Positions 8,749-19,151 are shown, counted from the first letter of the stretch. The stretch is 38,482 nucleotides of DNA from an uncultured Oscillospiraceae bacterium (GCA_947623875.1 CANQII010000006.1:1-38482); one strand, 5' to 3'. The notes: a model not told the origin generated them from the letters alone. A program made the numbers and translations.

Positions 8749-11475
8749 ATGAAAGGAAAAATAAAAAATCCGCTTACGAAACGACTTCCAAGGGAGCTTG
8801 TGGGAGATTGGCGGAAGTATCTGGTGGTCTGCCTTTTTCTGGTTCTTACCATCGGGTTCGTATCGGGAATGTATGTGGCGAACGAAAGCATGCTGTCTGC
8901 GGCAAACAGCGGTGTGGAGAAATACAAATTGGAAGATGGGCACTTTGAGCTTGCGGAGAAAGCGGACCCGGAACTTCTCGAAGCGATAGCAACGGGAGAA
9001 AAAGCGGATGTCAAGAGCTACTATCTGAAAACAGCTAAAGCAGAGCTTGACGATGCCTTTGAAGGAGAATTTAACGCTGAATTTACGGAAGAATTTGATG
9101 CAGAGTTTTCAAAACACTTTGAGGAGTCCTTTGAAGAACAGGTCAAGGAATCCTTGCTCTCCCAGGGGCTGGATGAGGCGTCTGCAATCGGTATGCTGCC
9201 GTCTGCAATCGCACAGGCGAAGGAAAGTGGCGCATACCAGGACGCTTTTGACGCCGCTTACAGCGATGCATTCAGCTCCGCCTATGACGAGGCTTACAAG
9301 AAAGCTTACGATGAAGCGTGGAGCAAGATCCTTGCTGAAATCGATGAAAAGTATGCCGATGCGGAGGAAAAATATAAGCTGAACGATGCGGACTTCCGTC
9401 CTGTCCCCGTCAGCCTATATGAGAACTTCTATCGCAACGAAGAGGAGGATCATGACCATGACGGTGTGACCGACGGCTCTGTCCGCGTATACTTGAAAAC
9501 GGACGATGTGAATTTGGCCTGCCTGATGGATGGCCGTTTTCCGGAAGGGGATGACGAGATCGCCATCGACCGTATGCACGCCGACAATGTGGGCTTGAAA
9601 GTGGGAGATGCCATTACAGTGGGCAACAAGGAATGGAAGGTGGTGGGCCTTCTCGCCTATGTCAATTACGCCACGCTTCACGAAAAAAGCACAGATGTGA
9701 TGTTTGACGCGCTGAAATTCAATGTGGCGATGACTACAAAAGAGGGCTTTGACAGTCTTCAAACGCCGATCCATTACGGGTATGCGTGGCAGTATCAAAA
9801 TTCCCCGGAGGATGAAACGGAAGAGAAGCAGCTTGCGGACAACTTCCTGGCGGCTGTACTCACCCAAACCGTTACCGCGGAAAATGAGCTCACCGATTTT
9901 CTTCCCACCTACGCCAACCCGGCTGTCTATTTTGCCGTTGACGATATGGGCGGGGATATGGCGATGGGCGGCGTGCTGCTTGATATTCTCATTGTCATCA
10001 TCGCCTTTATCTTTGCCGTTACAATCAGCAATACGATCATGAGGGAATCGCGGACCATCGGTACACTGCGGGCCTCCGGATATACAAGGGGCGAACTGAT
10101 CCGGCACTATCTCTCCATGCCGGTGATCGTTACGCTGTTTTCGGAGGCGCTGGGCAATCTGCTGGGCTATACGGTGTTCAAAGATGTAGTGGTTTCCATG
10201 TACTATAACAGCTACAGCCTTCCTGTATATGAGACGCTGTGGAATCCCTCCGCCTTTGTGAAGACAACGCTGATCCCACTCATATTGATGTTTGCTGTCA
10301 ACTTCATCGTCGTTGCCCGGAAACTGAGATATACACCGCTTGCGTTTTTACGCCAGGATCTGAAAAAGGGAGGGCGGAAAAGAGCGATCCGTTTGCCGAG
10401 ATGGAATTTCTTCCGCCGTTTCCGCATGCGCATTATCTTCCAGAATGCGCCGAACTATCTGATCCTGTTCTTCGGTGTGTTTTTTGTCACGGTTTTGCTG
10501 GCAATGGCAGTGGGTATGCCGGATACGCTAGACTATTACAAGGAAAACGCGAGCGATATGATGTTCGCGGACTATCAATACATTTTGAACTCCTGCGAAG
10601 AGGAAGACGGAAATGTGATTGAGACTTCAAATGACAGCGCGGAGAGATTCGCTATGACTTCTCTCATTCGAAAGAGCGATGCGATCAACGAAGAGGTTTC
10701 CGTATACGGAATCGAAGACGGCAGCAGCTATGTGCCGATTGACGGGCTGTCCTCACTGCGGGAAAATGAGGTTTATATTTCCGATTCCTTCCGGGACAAA
10801 TATGACGTCTCTGTCGGAGATACCATTCTGCTGGATGAGAAGTATGAGAGCAAGCAGTATCAATTCAAAGTCGCAGGTTTTTACGACAGATCGCTGAGCA
10901 TTGCGGTCTTTATGCCGATCGGACAGTTTCGATCAGTGTTCGGGGTGGCGCAGGACGCGTTCAGCGGATATCTTTCAGACTCTGAGATCACGGATCTTGA
11001 AGAGAGCAGCATCGCCACGGTCATTACCGAAAGAGAAATCACGAAAATGTGCGATCAGCTCGATCATTCCATGGGAGCCTATATGCGGTATTTTCAGGTC
11101 CTCTGCATTCTGCTGTCTGCGGTTATGATCTATTTGCTCACAAAGATCATTGTCGAGAAAAATGAGAATGCCATCTCCATGACCAAGGTGCTCGGCTATG
11201 AAAACAGCGAGATTGCGCGGCTGTATCTGCTCTCTACAACGATGGTTTTTTTGGTATGCAACACTGTCAGCGTTTTTCTCGGCACACTTGTTATGAGCGC
11301 CGCATGGAGAGCTATCATGTCCAGTTACAGCGGCTGGTTTGCCTTTATGATAACTCCGGCAGGATATGCGACAATGTTCCTGTTTGTACTGATCGGATAC
11401 CTTGTTGTACTGTTCTTTGATTTCAGACGGGTTAAAAGAATACCACTGAATCTGGCGCTGAAAAATGCAGATTAG
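8749..11475 (+). CDS. FtsX-like ABC transporter permease with large extracytoplasmic insert
   Basis: TM segments and FtsX-like pattern (ISNTIMRESRTIGTLRASGYTRGELIRHYLSMP; NENAISMTKVLGYENSEIARLYL); ATG at 8749. Confidence 0.88.
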   Translation: MKGKIKNPLTKRLPRELVGDWRKYLVVCLFLVLTIGFVSGMYVANESMLSAANSGVEKYKLEDGHFELAEKADPELLEAIATGEKADVKSYYLKTAKAELDDAFEGEFNAEFTEEFDAEFSKHFEESFEEQVKESLLSQGLDEASAIGMLPSAIAQAKESGAYQDAFDAAYSDAFSSAYDEAYKKAYDEAWSKILAEIDEKYADAEEKYKLNDADFRPVPVSLYENFYRNEEEDHDHDGVTDGSVRVYLKTDDVNLACLMDGRFPEGDDEIAIDRMHADNVGLKVGDAITVGNKEWKVVGLLAYVNYATLHEKSTDVMFDALKFNVAMTTKEGFDSLQTPIHYGYAWQYQNSPEDETEEKQLADNFLAAVLTQTVTAENELTDFLPTYANPAVYFAVDDMGGDMAMGGVLLDILIVIIAFIFAVTISNTIMRESRTIGTLRASGYTRGELIRHYLSMPVIVTLFSEALGNLLGYTVFKDVVVSMYYNSYSLPVYETLWNPSAFVKTTLIPLILMFAVNFIVVARKLRYTPLAFLRQDLKKGGRKRAIRLPRWNFFRRFRMRIIFQNAPNYLILFFGVFFVTVLLAMAVGMPDTLDYYKENASDMMFADYQYILNSCEEEDGNVIETSNDSAERFAMTSLIRKSDAINEEVSVYGIEDGSSYVPIDGLSSLRENEVYISDSFRDKYDVSVGDTILLDEKYESKQYQFKVAGFYDRSLSIAVFMPIGQFRSVFGVAQDAFSGYLSDSEITDLEESSIATVITEREITKMCDQLDHSMGAYMRYFQVLCILLSAVMIYLLTKIIVEKNENAISMTKVLGYENSEIARLYLLSTTMVFLVCNTVSVFLGTLVMSAAWRAIMSSYSGWFAFMITPAGYATMFLFVLIGYLVVLFFDFRRVKRIPLNLALKNAD

Positions 11476-11539
11476 AAGGATTTTTTACGCCGCCCTATGA
11501 GAAGGCGGACAATCTGCATATGCAGCTGGGCGGGAATGC

Positions 11540-12163
11540 ATGCCAAACCCACAGTGGAAGCCGTGGGGGCTATGGCCTGCTTTATCTGCAAGAAAGAATA
11601 GAGAGAAAGATGTCCCGGACAACCTTCTGCAGCGGTCGGACCTCCGGTGCAAGGTGTTTCCGGAGCAGCCGGACATGGACTGGGCCCGCTTCGTCTGGAA
11701 CAACCGGAGCCGGGACGTTTCAGACACCTCCAACGAGAACTGCAACCAGGACGGCAAGTACGACATCGTCCTCGGCCCCGCCCCCGACGACCGCTTCAAC
11801 TTTGCCCTCAGCTACCGGTCCCGCATGGAAGACCGGGAGGGCTTTTTGGTCTTCTCCCTCCCCAAGCACGCGCTCACCCTGCAGTACGCCTTCCACACGG
11901 AGCGAGCGCTGCAGTGTCTCAAGGTGCAGGATGTTCGAGACTATGCCTCGCTGCAGAGAATCGCTATCGAAAACACCACGGCAGACCTCGCCCTGTACCG
12001 GATGGAGGACGCCGGGCTCACCGCAGAGGAGGCGCTGGACCAGGTCTATCTGTCCCGCACCTTCTCCAAGCTGGAGGACCCCCGCACCGGCCTCTATCGG
12101 GAGGGCGCCGCCTGCGTCTACGAGCGGCTCAAGCGGGAGCTGGCCGAACAGGGAAATCAGTAG
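11540..12163 (+). pseudogene. N-terminally truncated DUF3990 protein fused to a DUF3791-like C-terminus
   Basis: KYDIVLGPAPDDRFNFALSYR resembles GYDMIVGNVADDDVFRAVSMY of the intact gene at 18648; YHGS N-terminus missing; C-terminus GLTAEEALDQVYLSRTFSKLEDPRTGLYREGAACVYERLKREL. Confidence 0.5.
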
Positions 12164-12375
12164 GGAAGGGCGAAAAGGCAGTCCAGCCCTGGGCAATCGT
12201 TGAAAACGGCTGGGTTTCCGGTCTTTTCTCCGGTTGAATCTCCGCAGTTGGCGTGATAGACTTTTCCGTGAGAAAGACTGCGCTCGGCGTCTCTGCACCT
12301 CTTGCGGGGGACCCCCGAGACGCACCGAGAGTGACGCACCCGACACCCCGGGAAAAGACAGGAGGAACAGACTCT

Positions 12376-14910
12376 ATGAAGCACTGGATTTCACGCGCTC
12401 TGTCTGCACTCACCGCATGCACCCTGCTGCTGGCGTGCTTCGGCCCCGGCCACGCGGCGGCAGCAGACCGCACAGCCGCGGCCGCGCCCCAGGCAGAGGT
12501 CTCTCAGGCACAGGCGATTCAGCACCCGCCCGCCTCATACCGCGCCGCGGAGAGCATCCCCCTCACGGACGCCCAGACAAAGGCCTTGCGGGAACGCTCT
12601 GCCCGGCAAGGACAGGGTCCGCGGGCCGCAGCAGCCGCCGCCAGCCAGGTGAAGGTAGCCTGGCGGGACTGGAGCAAGTACGCCAACCCCGGCGCCACAT
12701 CCAAGCTCACCCGCGCCGAGCGGACCCTCTACGAGAGAATGGACAGCGCCTGCCTGGCCTATCTGAAGCAGCCGGGCAACCCAACGGTCTCCAATGGGCA
12801 CAGCTTTATTCCCACCGAGATCGCGTACAGCGACCTCGGCCTCACCGAGGATCAGATGAAGGCCGTGGTAAACTGGTTCGTCCTGTGCAACCCGCAGTAC
12901 TACTTTGTGGGGCACACGTTCTACTCGGACACCACCATCTACCTCTGCCTCTACGACTTCGTCCTGGCCCTGGACCAGCCCACCGTTACCAACCAGATGT
13001 TCGACAAGCTGGACAGCTGGATCGCGGAGTGCAACAAGGCCGGCCAGACCATCTGGGAGAAGGTGTGTACGCTCAACAAGAAGATCTCCGAGAGCACGGT
13101 CTACTCCCCCGAGGTCTCCGCAAAGGGCTCTGAGGCCACCACCGAGGAGAGCCAGACCATGTACTCCCTCCTCATGACACCGGACACCGTCTGCGCCGGG
13201 TACAGCGATGTGTTCTACGCCATGGCCAACGCCATGGGCCTGGACTGCTACTGCGTGGCCAGCGAGGACCACGGCTGGAACGTGGTCCGGTTTGAGGACG
13301 GCAATTACTACATCGTGGACGTCACCTGGAACGATGTGGACGGCGGCTACACATACAACTTCATCGGCATCGGCACGGACTACATGTCCCAGCATGACGC
13401 AGATAACCAGCACAAGACCTCGGACGATCTCAAGGCCTTCGCCCCCGCCGTTCCCAAGGACAGCTTCACCGGCTTCGGCCATATGGCCCTCTCCACCGGC
13501 GCCGCGTACTACGGCCAGTGGTCTAATGGCGCCCCCAACGGATACGGCCGGATGGCGTACACGGACGGCGCGGTCTATGAGGGCATGTGGGACAACGGCA
13601 AGCGCACCGTGCTCGGCTGCATCCAGCTCAGCGACGGCACCACCTATGAGGGCGGCTGGAAAGAGGACCAATGGGACGGCCAGGGTATCCTCACCCTGCC
13701 CAGCGGAGACGTCTTTATGGGGGACTGGACAGAGGGAAAACAGAACGGCAGCGGCACCCTGCTCGGCCTGAACGGGACGGTGATCTCCGGCCAGTGGAAG
13801 GGCACGGATATCGTCACCCGGACAGACGGCCGCGCCGTTACCTTTGACTCCGGCAACACCTACTACGGCGAGCTGCGAAACGGAAAGCCCGGCGGCTTCG
13901 GCCGCATGTACTACAAGGACGGCTCCGTCTATCAGGGGTGCTGGGTGGACGGCCAGTGGTACGGATACGGCGAGCTCACCCCCGCAGACAAAAAGGCCAT
14001 CTACCACGGATACTGGAAAGAGGGCAGCAAGACCATCATCGGAAAGTACTTCTGGTCCGGCGGCGGCTTCTACTTCGGCGCCGTGGAGGGCTCTGTCCGG
14101 CAGGGCTGGGGCGTGAACTGCAACAGCACGGGAGACATCTACATAGGGAACTGGAAGAACGATGCCGTGACCGGTTACGGGATGAACGTCTGGGCAAGCG
14201 GAGACAGCTACGTGGGGCACAACCTGGACAACAAGAAGAGCGGCTACGGCGTGTACAACTGGTTCAGCGGGGACACCTATGCCGGGGCGTGGAAGGCCGA
14301 TGCCGCAAACGGCTGGGGCCGCAAGTCCATTTTGGCCAGCGGCGAGTACCGGGGCAACTGGTATGCCGGCTTCTACAAGAACAACCTCCGCTCCGGCTAC
14401 GGCACCTACGCCTGGGCAGACGGCTCGGTGTATGAGGGCGAGTGGTTCAACGACCTCCCCGGCGGCTTCGGGGTACAGACCTCCGCCAGCGGGAAGAAGA
14501 CCCCCGGCCTCTGGCAGGAGGGCAAGTACGTGGAGGGCACGGACTCCGGCTTCCAGACCGTGCAGTTCCAGAACGGCACCTATCTCGGCGGGCTGAAGGA
14601 CGGCATTCCCCAGGGATATGGCCGCATCGAGTTCACAGACGGCACCGTCTATGCCGGCACCTTCAAGGACGGCAAGCTCGACGGCTCCGGCGTCTTCCTC
14701 TGGAAACCCGGCGACCAGTCCACCTGTGAGGCGTATCTCGGCAAGTTTCAGGCCGGCGCCAGAACCGGCCATGGCTTCTACACCTGGGACACCGGTGCGT
14801 ACCTGGAGTGCGACTGGGTCCAGAGCAGCGCAGAGGGCACCGGCACCGAGGTCTGTGCGGACGGCACCGTGGTAACGGGCACATGGAAGGCCGGAGAATT
14901 TGTAGGGTGA
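12376..14910 (+). CDS. Secreted transglutaminase-like protein with about 19 MORN-type repeats
   Basis: Signal peptide MKHWISRALSALTACTLLLACFGPGHAAAA; CAGYSDVFYAMANAMGL…DHGWNVVRFEDGNYYIVDVTWND; repeated YxGxWxxGxxxGxG units; RBS aggagga. Confidence 0.88.
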   Translation: MKHWISRALSALTACTLLLACFGPGHAAAADRTAAAAPQAEVSQAQAIQHPPASYRAAESIPLTDAQTKALRERSARQGQGPRAAAAAASQVKVAWRDWSKYANPGATSKLTRAERTLYERMDSACLAYLKQPGNPTVSNGHSFIPTEIAYSDLGLTEDQMKAVVNWFVLCNPQYYFVGHTFYSDTTIYLCLYDFVLALDQPTVTNQMFDKLDSWIAECNKAGQTIWEKVCTLNKKISESTVYSPEVSAKGSEATTEESQTMYSLLMTPDTVCAGYSDVFYAMANAMGLDCYCVASEDHGWNVVRFEDGNYYIVDVTWNDVDGGYTYNFIGIGTDYMSQHDADNQHKTSDDLKAFAPAVPKDSFTGFGHMALSTGAAYYGQWSNGAPNGYGRMAYTDGAVYEGMWDNGKRTVLGCIQLSDGTTYEGGWKEDQWDGQGILTLPSGDVFMGDWTEGKQNGSGTLLGLNGTVISGQWKGTDIVTRTDGRAVTFDSGNTYYGELRNGKPGGFGRMYYKDGSVYQGCWVDGQWYGYGELTPADKKAIYHGYWKEGSKTIIGKYFWSGGGFYFGAVEGSVRQGWGVNCNSTGDIYIGNWKNDAVTGYGMNVWASGDSYVGHNLDNKKSGYGVYNWFSGDTYAGAWKADAANGWGRKSILASGEYRGNWYAGFYKNNLRSGYGTYAWADGSVYEGEWFNDLPGGFGVQTSASGKKTPGLWQEGKYVEGTDSGFQTVQFQNGTYLGGLKDGIPQGYGRIEFTDGTVYAGTFKDGKLDGSGVFLWKPGDQSTCEAYLGKFQAGARTGHGFYTWDTGAYLECDWVQSSAEGTGTEVCADGTVVTGTWKAGEFVG

Positions 14911-14925
14911 AAAGCGAGAAAGACG

Positions 14926-14975
14926 AAGAACAGGCGAGGCGCCCGCAGGGATCTGCGGGCGCCTCGCCTGTTCTT
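14926..14975. terminator. Perfect 23-bp stem-loop (bidirectional terminator candidate)
   Basis: AAGAACAGGCGAGGCGCCCGCAG-ggat-CTGCGGGCGCCTCGCCTGTTCTT. Confidence 0.7.
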
Positions 14976-15009
14976 TTGCACTGGAGCGCAGCACTTGCCC
15001 ACAGGCGGA

Positions 15010-16516
15010 GTGGACGCCGACGTAGACTACAGCACCACCGGCCGCGCCAGCGACAATGCCGTGGCCACTAACCGCTTTGAGAGCTACTCCACCGCAGGTA
15101 TCACCTTCCTGAGCCGTGCAGACGGGTTCGCCAACTATGACACCGCTACCGCAGCGCCCACCAACTACTCCATGTCCGATGAAGACCGGGCCTTCCTGGA
15201 TGCGCACTCCGTGGCACACTATGTCCCCGCCGATCACGATGTAGCCGGAGATGTGATGCCCACCACCGGCGCCAAGAACGGCCTGAAGCTGGCCGACATG
15301 ATCGGCAAGTCCTATGATGATCCCGATTGGGATAAGCTGCTTGATCAGCTCACTGTAGACGAGATGTGCCAGCTGGTGCAGGTTGGCGGCTTCTCTACCA
15401 TCGAAGTAAAGTCTGTGGGCAAGGTAGCCACCATGGATTCCGATGGCACCGGCGGCCTGAACGACTGGTACTCCGGCGTGTTCGGCACCCCGTATCCCAC
15501 CGAGACCCTGATTGCCCAGACCTGGAACAAGGACCTCGCCTTTGAAGTGGGCGGCGCCATCGGCCAGGAGTATGCAGACTGCCACATCTACGGCTGGTAT
15601 GGTCCTGCCATGAACATGCACCGCACCGCATTCAACGGCCGTAACTTCGAGTACTACTCCGAGGACGGCGTGCTGGCCGGCTACATCGCCTCTGCTGAGA
15701 TCAACGCAGCCGGTGAGAAGGGCGTGTACGCATACATCAAGCACTTTGTTGTAAACGACCAGGAGATCAACCGCTGCACTGCCCAGCAGATCCGGGTCAA
15801 CGAACAGACCCTCCGCGAGATCTACATGAAGCCCTTTGAGATCTGCGTGAAGAACTACGATTTCGATACCAAGCCCCTGGCTGTGATGTCCTCCTTCACC
15901 CTGATTGGCCCCCGGTACAACGGTGCCAACCCGGATCTGCTCAACGGCGTGCTCCGGGACGAGTGGGGCTTCCAGGGCATGGTCCTCACAGACTGGTACG
16001 GCTCCTACGGCTATCAGCTTACCATGGACAGCGTTATGGGCGGCAACGACATGATGCTGGGCTTCGGCTCCAATGCCCGCACCGAGATCGAGAATCCCGA
16101 TTCCCCGACAATGGTTAAGGCCATGCGGCAGGCGGCGAAGAACATCATGTTCACCATCGTGCGCAGCGGCAACTACACCATCGAGGAGCATGACGGCGGC
16201 ATGGACAAGATGACCTCCTTGTTCGTTACCATCAACGCCGTAGCCACCAACCGCTTTGAGAGCTACTCCACCGCGGGCATCACCTTCCTAAGCCGTGCAG
16301 ACGAGGCCATATCCTCCTTGGGGATGGAGAAGCTCACGGTCTCGGAGGCACCGGGGGCCAGCTCATGACTCCTCATGCATCAAGACGGCCAACGGCGGCT
16401 ACATTCTCGATGCCGGGGAGTACAGCATCTCCGTCCGCGCCGATGCCCACACCGAGCTGGATTCCGAGACCTTCGCCGTAGACGCCGATGTAGACTACAG
16501 CACCACCGGCCGCGCC
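15010..16516 (+). pseudogene. Scrambled, partial GH3 copy (TIM-barrel part plus rearranged segments, one inverted)
   Basis: Homologous to 21714-22932, then 21754-21822, then the inverse of 21532-21593, then 21596-21747 of the intact GH3 gene. Confidence 0.85.
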
Positions 16517-16827
16517 GCGCATCCAAGGCTGTCCAGGGCGCCTGTTGCGTAAGATTTGCATTTCTCCAGAGAGTGTGATAAACTGGTAACCGGTCCGGCA
16601 GGTTTCGCCGCACGCAGTCTACTGGCGGAAAGAGCTTTCTCAGCTGCTGGGACAATGCAGGGAACCTTTTGATCTGCAGCCTTGAATGGTCTAAATTCTG
16701 ACCCTGTCTTCGCAGACCAGACCGCAAATGCGGCAAAAGAGAACCCAAAACACCCGCTGCATCTCCGGGCGGGCAGGACCGGCCCCGGAGTTCAATCATG
16801 TATTCCACGTATTCAAGGAGGTACATC

Positions 16828-17655
16828 ATGAACGCAGATATAACGAATGAAAACGTCTCTGCCGTCGCAACGAAGGAGGCAGAATTCCCTGCCCGCATGG
16901 AAGAGGCTATCATCCGCGTCCTCCGGCACCGATATGTCCTAGCCAGCATTCTGGCGGATGTCATCCCGGAGTTCCAGGGCTTGGATCCCCTGGACATCGC
17001 GGACCGCAATCTGGGCGGTCTCTTTGTCCTGGAAGAGGGCGGACGGGATCCTTGCCTGCGGGAGGTGGCTCAGCGCTGTCCGGAGATCTTCACCCAGGAG
17101 GGAGACCGGATCACCGCGCCCCACAGCATGACTGCCACTCTGGAGCGGAATGGGAAGGTGTATCCCTTTGTCTTCGATCTGGTGGTTGTGAAGGAGTACT
17201 CCCCCGATGAGCCCTACTCCCGTGTGGCCGAAGTCATGAGCAATTGCCTGTACCTCGCCGCGAACCGGAAAAACGAACTGCAGGATTTTGCGGGTACAGC
17301 CACCGGCACCTACACGATTCTGCTGGTTCTGGATGTTCCTGAGGACATGGGAAACGCTGTAGGGGTCACACAGACCATCGGAGAAAGAATCTTTCCAGAC
17401 CCGGGTCCAGTGGATACGAGCGCTGTCAGGATGCCGCACTCTGCCGTCCTCCTTCTGGGAAATCCGGAGTTGACCCGCGAAAAGGGTGCCATGCGCTTGC
17501 TGGACACTCTGTTTTCCCGGGAGCTCTCCTTCCAGGCCAAACGTGAGATGATCCAGGAGGAATACCCCTGCGTCTTCGGCCGGGCCTTCTGGGAGGATGT
17601 CGCTCTGATCACCCAGATGCGGCAGGGTGCCGGCAAGGTCGGGGAGACGAACTGA
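16828..17655 (+). CDS. Hypothetical protein, possibly distant Rpn/PD-(D/E)XK transposase-associated family
   Basis: RBS aaggagg, ATG 16828; C-terminal LSFQAKREMIQEEY…FWEDVALITQMRQG resembles Rpn-like tails; weak. Confidence 0.5.
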   Translation: MNADITNENVSAVATKEAEFPARMEEAIIRVLRHRYVLASILADVIPEFQGLDPLDIADRNLGGLFVLEEGGRDPCLREVAQRCPEIFTQEGDRITAPHSMTATLERNGKVYPFVFDLVVVKEYSPDEPYSRVAEVMSNCLYLAANRKNELQDFAGTATGTYTILLVLDVPEDMGNAVGVTQTIGERIFPDPGPVDTSAVRMPHSAVLLLGNPELTREKGAMRLLDTLFSRELSFQAKREMIQEEYPCVFGRAFWEDVALITQMRQGAGKVGETN

Positions 17656-18369
17656 CCGCTGCGAAACGGCCGGGTATCTGCGATTGCAATGGAGACAGCT
17701 GCCGCCCACAAATCCGTTTTGGCCTACCCGGAGAGCTGCTTGAACTACGGTCGCTTCCTGAATTGCCAGGTTCGGACCCTTGGGATCTCCAATGACCAGT
17801 TCGGTTTCCCCATCACCGTTTCTGTGGCGTCTCCACGGCCCCAGCAGAAACGGTTTGTCATCACGGATACGGCAGACTGACCGAATTCGCAGGGGGCAGA
17901 CTCCCGGATACAGGGAGGGGGAGAGATGTGAAGGGTGTCATCTCTTCCAGAATCTCCCCTCAGTGTATCGAGTTCGTGCTTCTGTGTGTCCTCCCATGCA
18001 CTCCGAAAAGTGCTCGGCTACAGCAATGCCTCGCGCCCAGTGGAAAATGCAAACGATCTCTTAATCGCCCGACGCCAGAAGCACAACGGGATGAGTTGGT
18101 CTTACCTAGGGATCTGGCTACGTAACCCATCAGGGCATCTCCAATATTTACCACACTTTTTAGAAGCTCCCTATTCACGCTTTGAAAGAATCCATCTCTT
18201 GCATGCTCATGTTGGAATCATGCTGACCTTCCTTCGGTTCCCACTGGACACGCCAGGCCGCTGATTTCCTCTTGCCTGGCCCTGGACCTCAGGAGGGAAT
18301 GGGCAACGGACACCTGCCTGACGGTCTCGGCCTGACGGTCGGACCTTTCTGGGAAGGAGAAAACCGTCC

Positions 18370-18398
18370 TTGTCATTTTTGCATGGGTGGAGTATAAT
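18370..18398 (+). promoter_or_regulatory. Promoter of the DUF3791/DUF3990 cassette
   Basis: TTGTCA-17-TATAAT. Confidence 0.65.
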
Positions 18399-18426
18399 AG
18401 AGAAAAGCGAACCGGAGGTGACATAT

Positions 18427-18651
18427 GTGGCGTCCTGCACCAAAAAAGAATTGGAGTTCTGGGTCTTCCTGGTGTACAAGGTGGCTGAGTACACGAATCT
18501 CACCGTACCTGAAATTTATGCCCGGCTGACCGACTCAGGAATCCTGGACGAATATATCATCCCCTTCTACGATGTTCTTCACACTCTAGGAGATCGGTAC
18601 CTGGTGAACGATATTACGGAGATGATGCAGGAGTGGGGGTGTCCTGAATGA
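18427..18651 (+). CDS. DUF3791 domain protein
   Basis: KKELEFWVFLVYKVAEYTNLTVPEIYARLTDSGILDEYIIPFYDVLHTLGDRYLVNDITEMMQEWG; GTG start after ggaggtga. Confidence 0.75.
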   Translation: MASCTKKELEFWVFLVYKVAEYTNLTVPEIYARLTDSGILDEYIIPFYDVLHTLGDRYLVNDITEMMQEWGCPE

Positions 18652-19151
18652 TCCTCTACCATGGCTCGACATTGGTAATACGTGAGCCAGATGTTCTGCA
18701 CTCCCAGGTCTATCTGGACTTTGGTCCAGGGTTTTATCTGACATCATTTGTGAAGCAGGCGGAACGCTGGGCAGCACGTAAAGCGATGAGGAAACGCGGA
18801 AGAGCTGCCGGGAGGCCCCAGAGAGCGGTTGTAAATGTTTACAATCTTTCAGATGATTACAGGAAGATGAATGTTCTGTCCTTCGGTGGGGCCGATGAGC
18901 AGTGGCTGGAGTTTGTCTGTGCCTGCCGGAGAGGAGAAAATGTTTACCAGGGCTACGACATGATAGTGGGAAATGTGGCGGATGATGATGTGTTCAGGGC
19001 AGTTAGCATGTACCTTGATGGGACCTGGGACAAAGAGCGAACTCTTCGGGAATTGACTTTTTTCAGAGCAAATGACCAGTACTGCATGACATCACAGGCC
19101 GCAATCGATAAGAACCTGCGGTTTGTTAGAGCCTATGAGGTGATACAATGA
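18648..19151 (+). CDS. DUF3990 domain protein (ADP-ribosyltransferase-like fold predicted)
   Basis: MILYHGSTLVIREPDV…LDFGPGFYLTS…QAERWA…YDMIVGNVADDDV; ATGA overlap with the upstream gene. Confidence 0.8.
   Translation: MILYHGSTLVIREPDVLHSQVYLDFGPGFYLTSFVKQAERWAARKAMRKRGRAAGRPQRAVVNVYNLSDDYRKMNVLSFGGADEQWLEFVCACRRGENVYQGYDMIVGNVADDDVFRAVSMYLDGTWDKERTLRELTFFRANDQYCMTSQAAIDKNLRFVRAYEVIQ

Noticed and set aside
12535-16191. 1218-aa minus-strand ORF
   Set aside because: Shadow ORF opposite the MORN and GH3 coding strands; low-complexity Gly/Ala/Val/His composition typical of antisense translation in GC-rich genes.
16303-16364. Site-specific phase-variable invertible element
   Set aside because: The inverted 62-bp piece lacks long flanking inverted repeats and no invertase gene is visible; a one-time rearrangement or assembly artefact is more likely, so only the rearrangement itself is reported.
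17689-18264. Short ORFs between the hypothetical gene and the DUF3791 cassette
   Set aside because: Multiple overlapping frames without RBS or recognisable domains; likely degenerate intergenic sequence.
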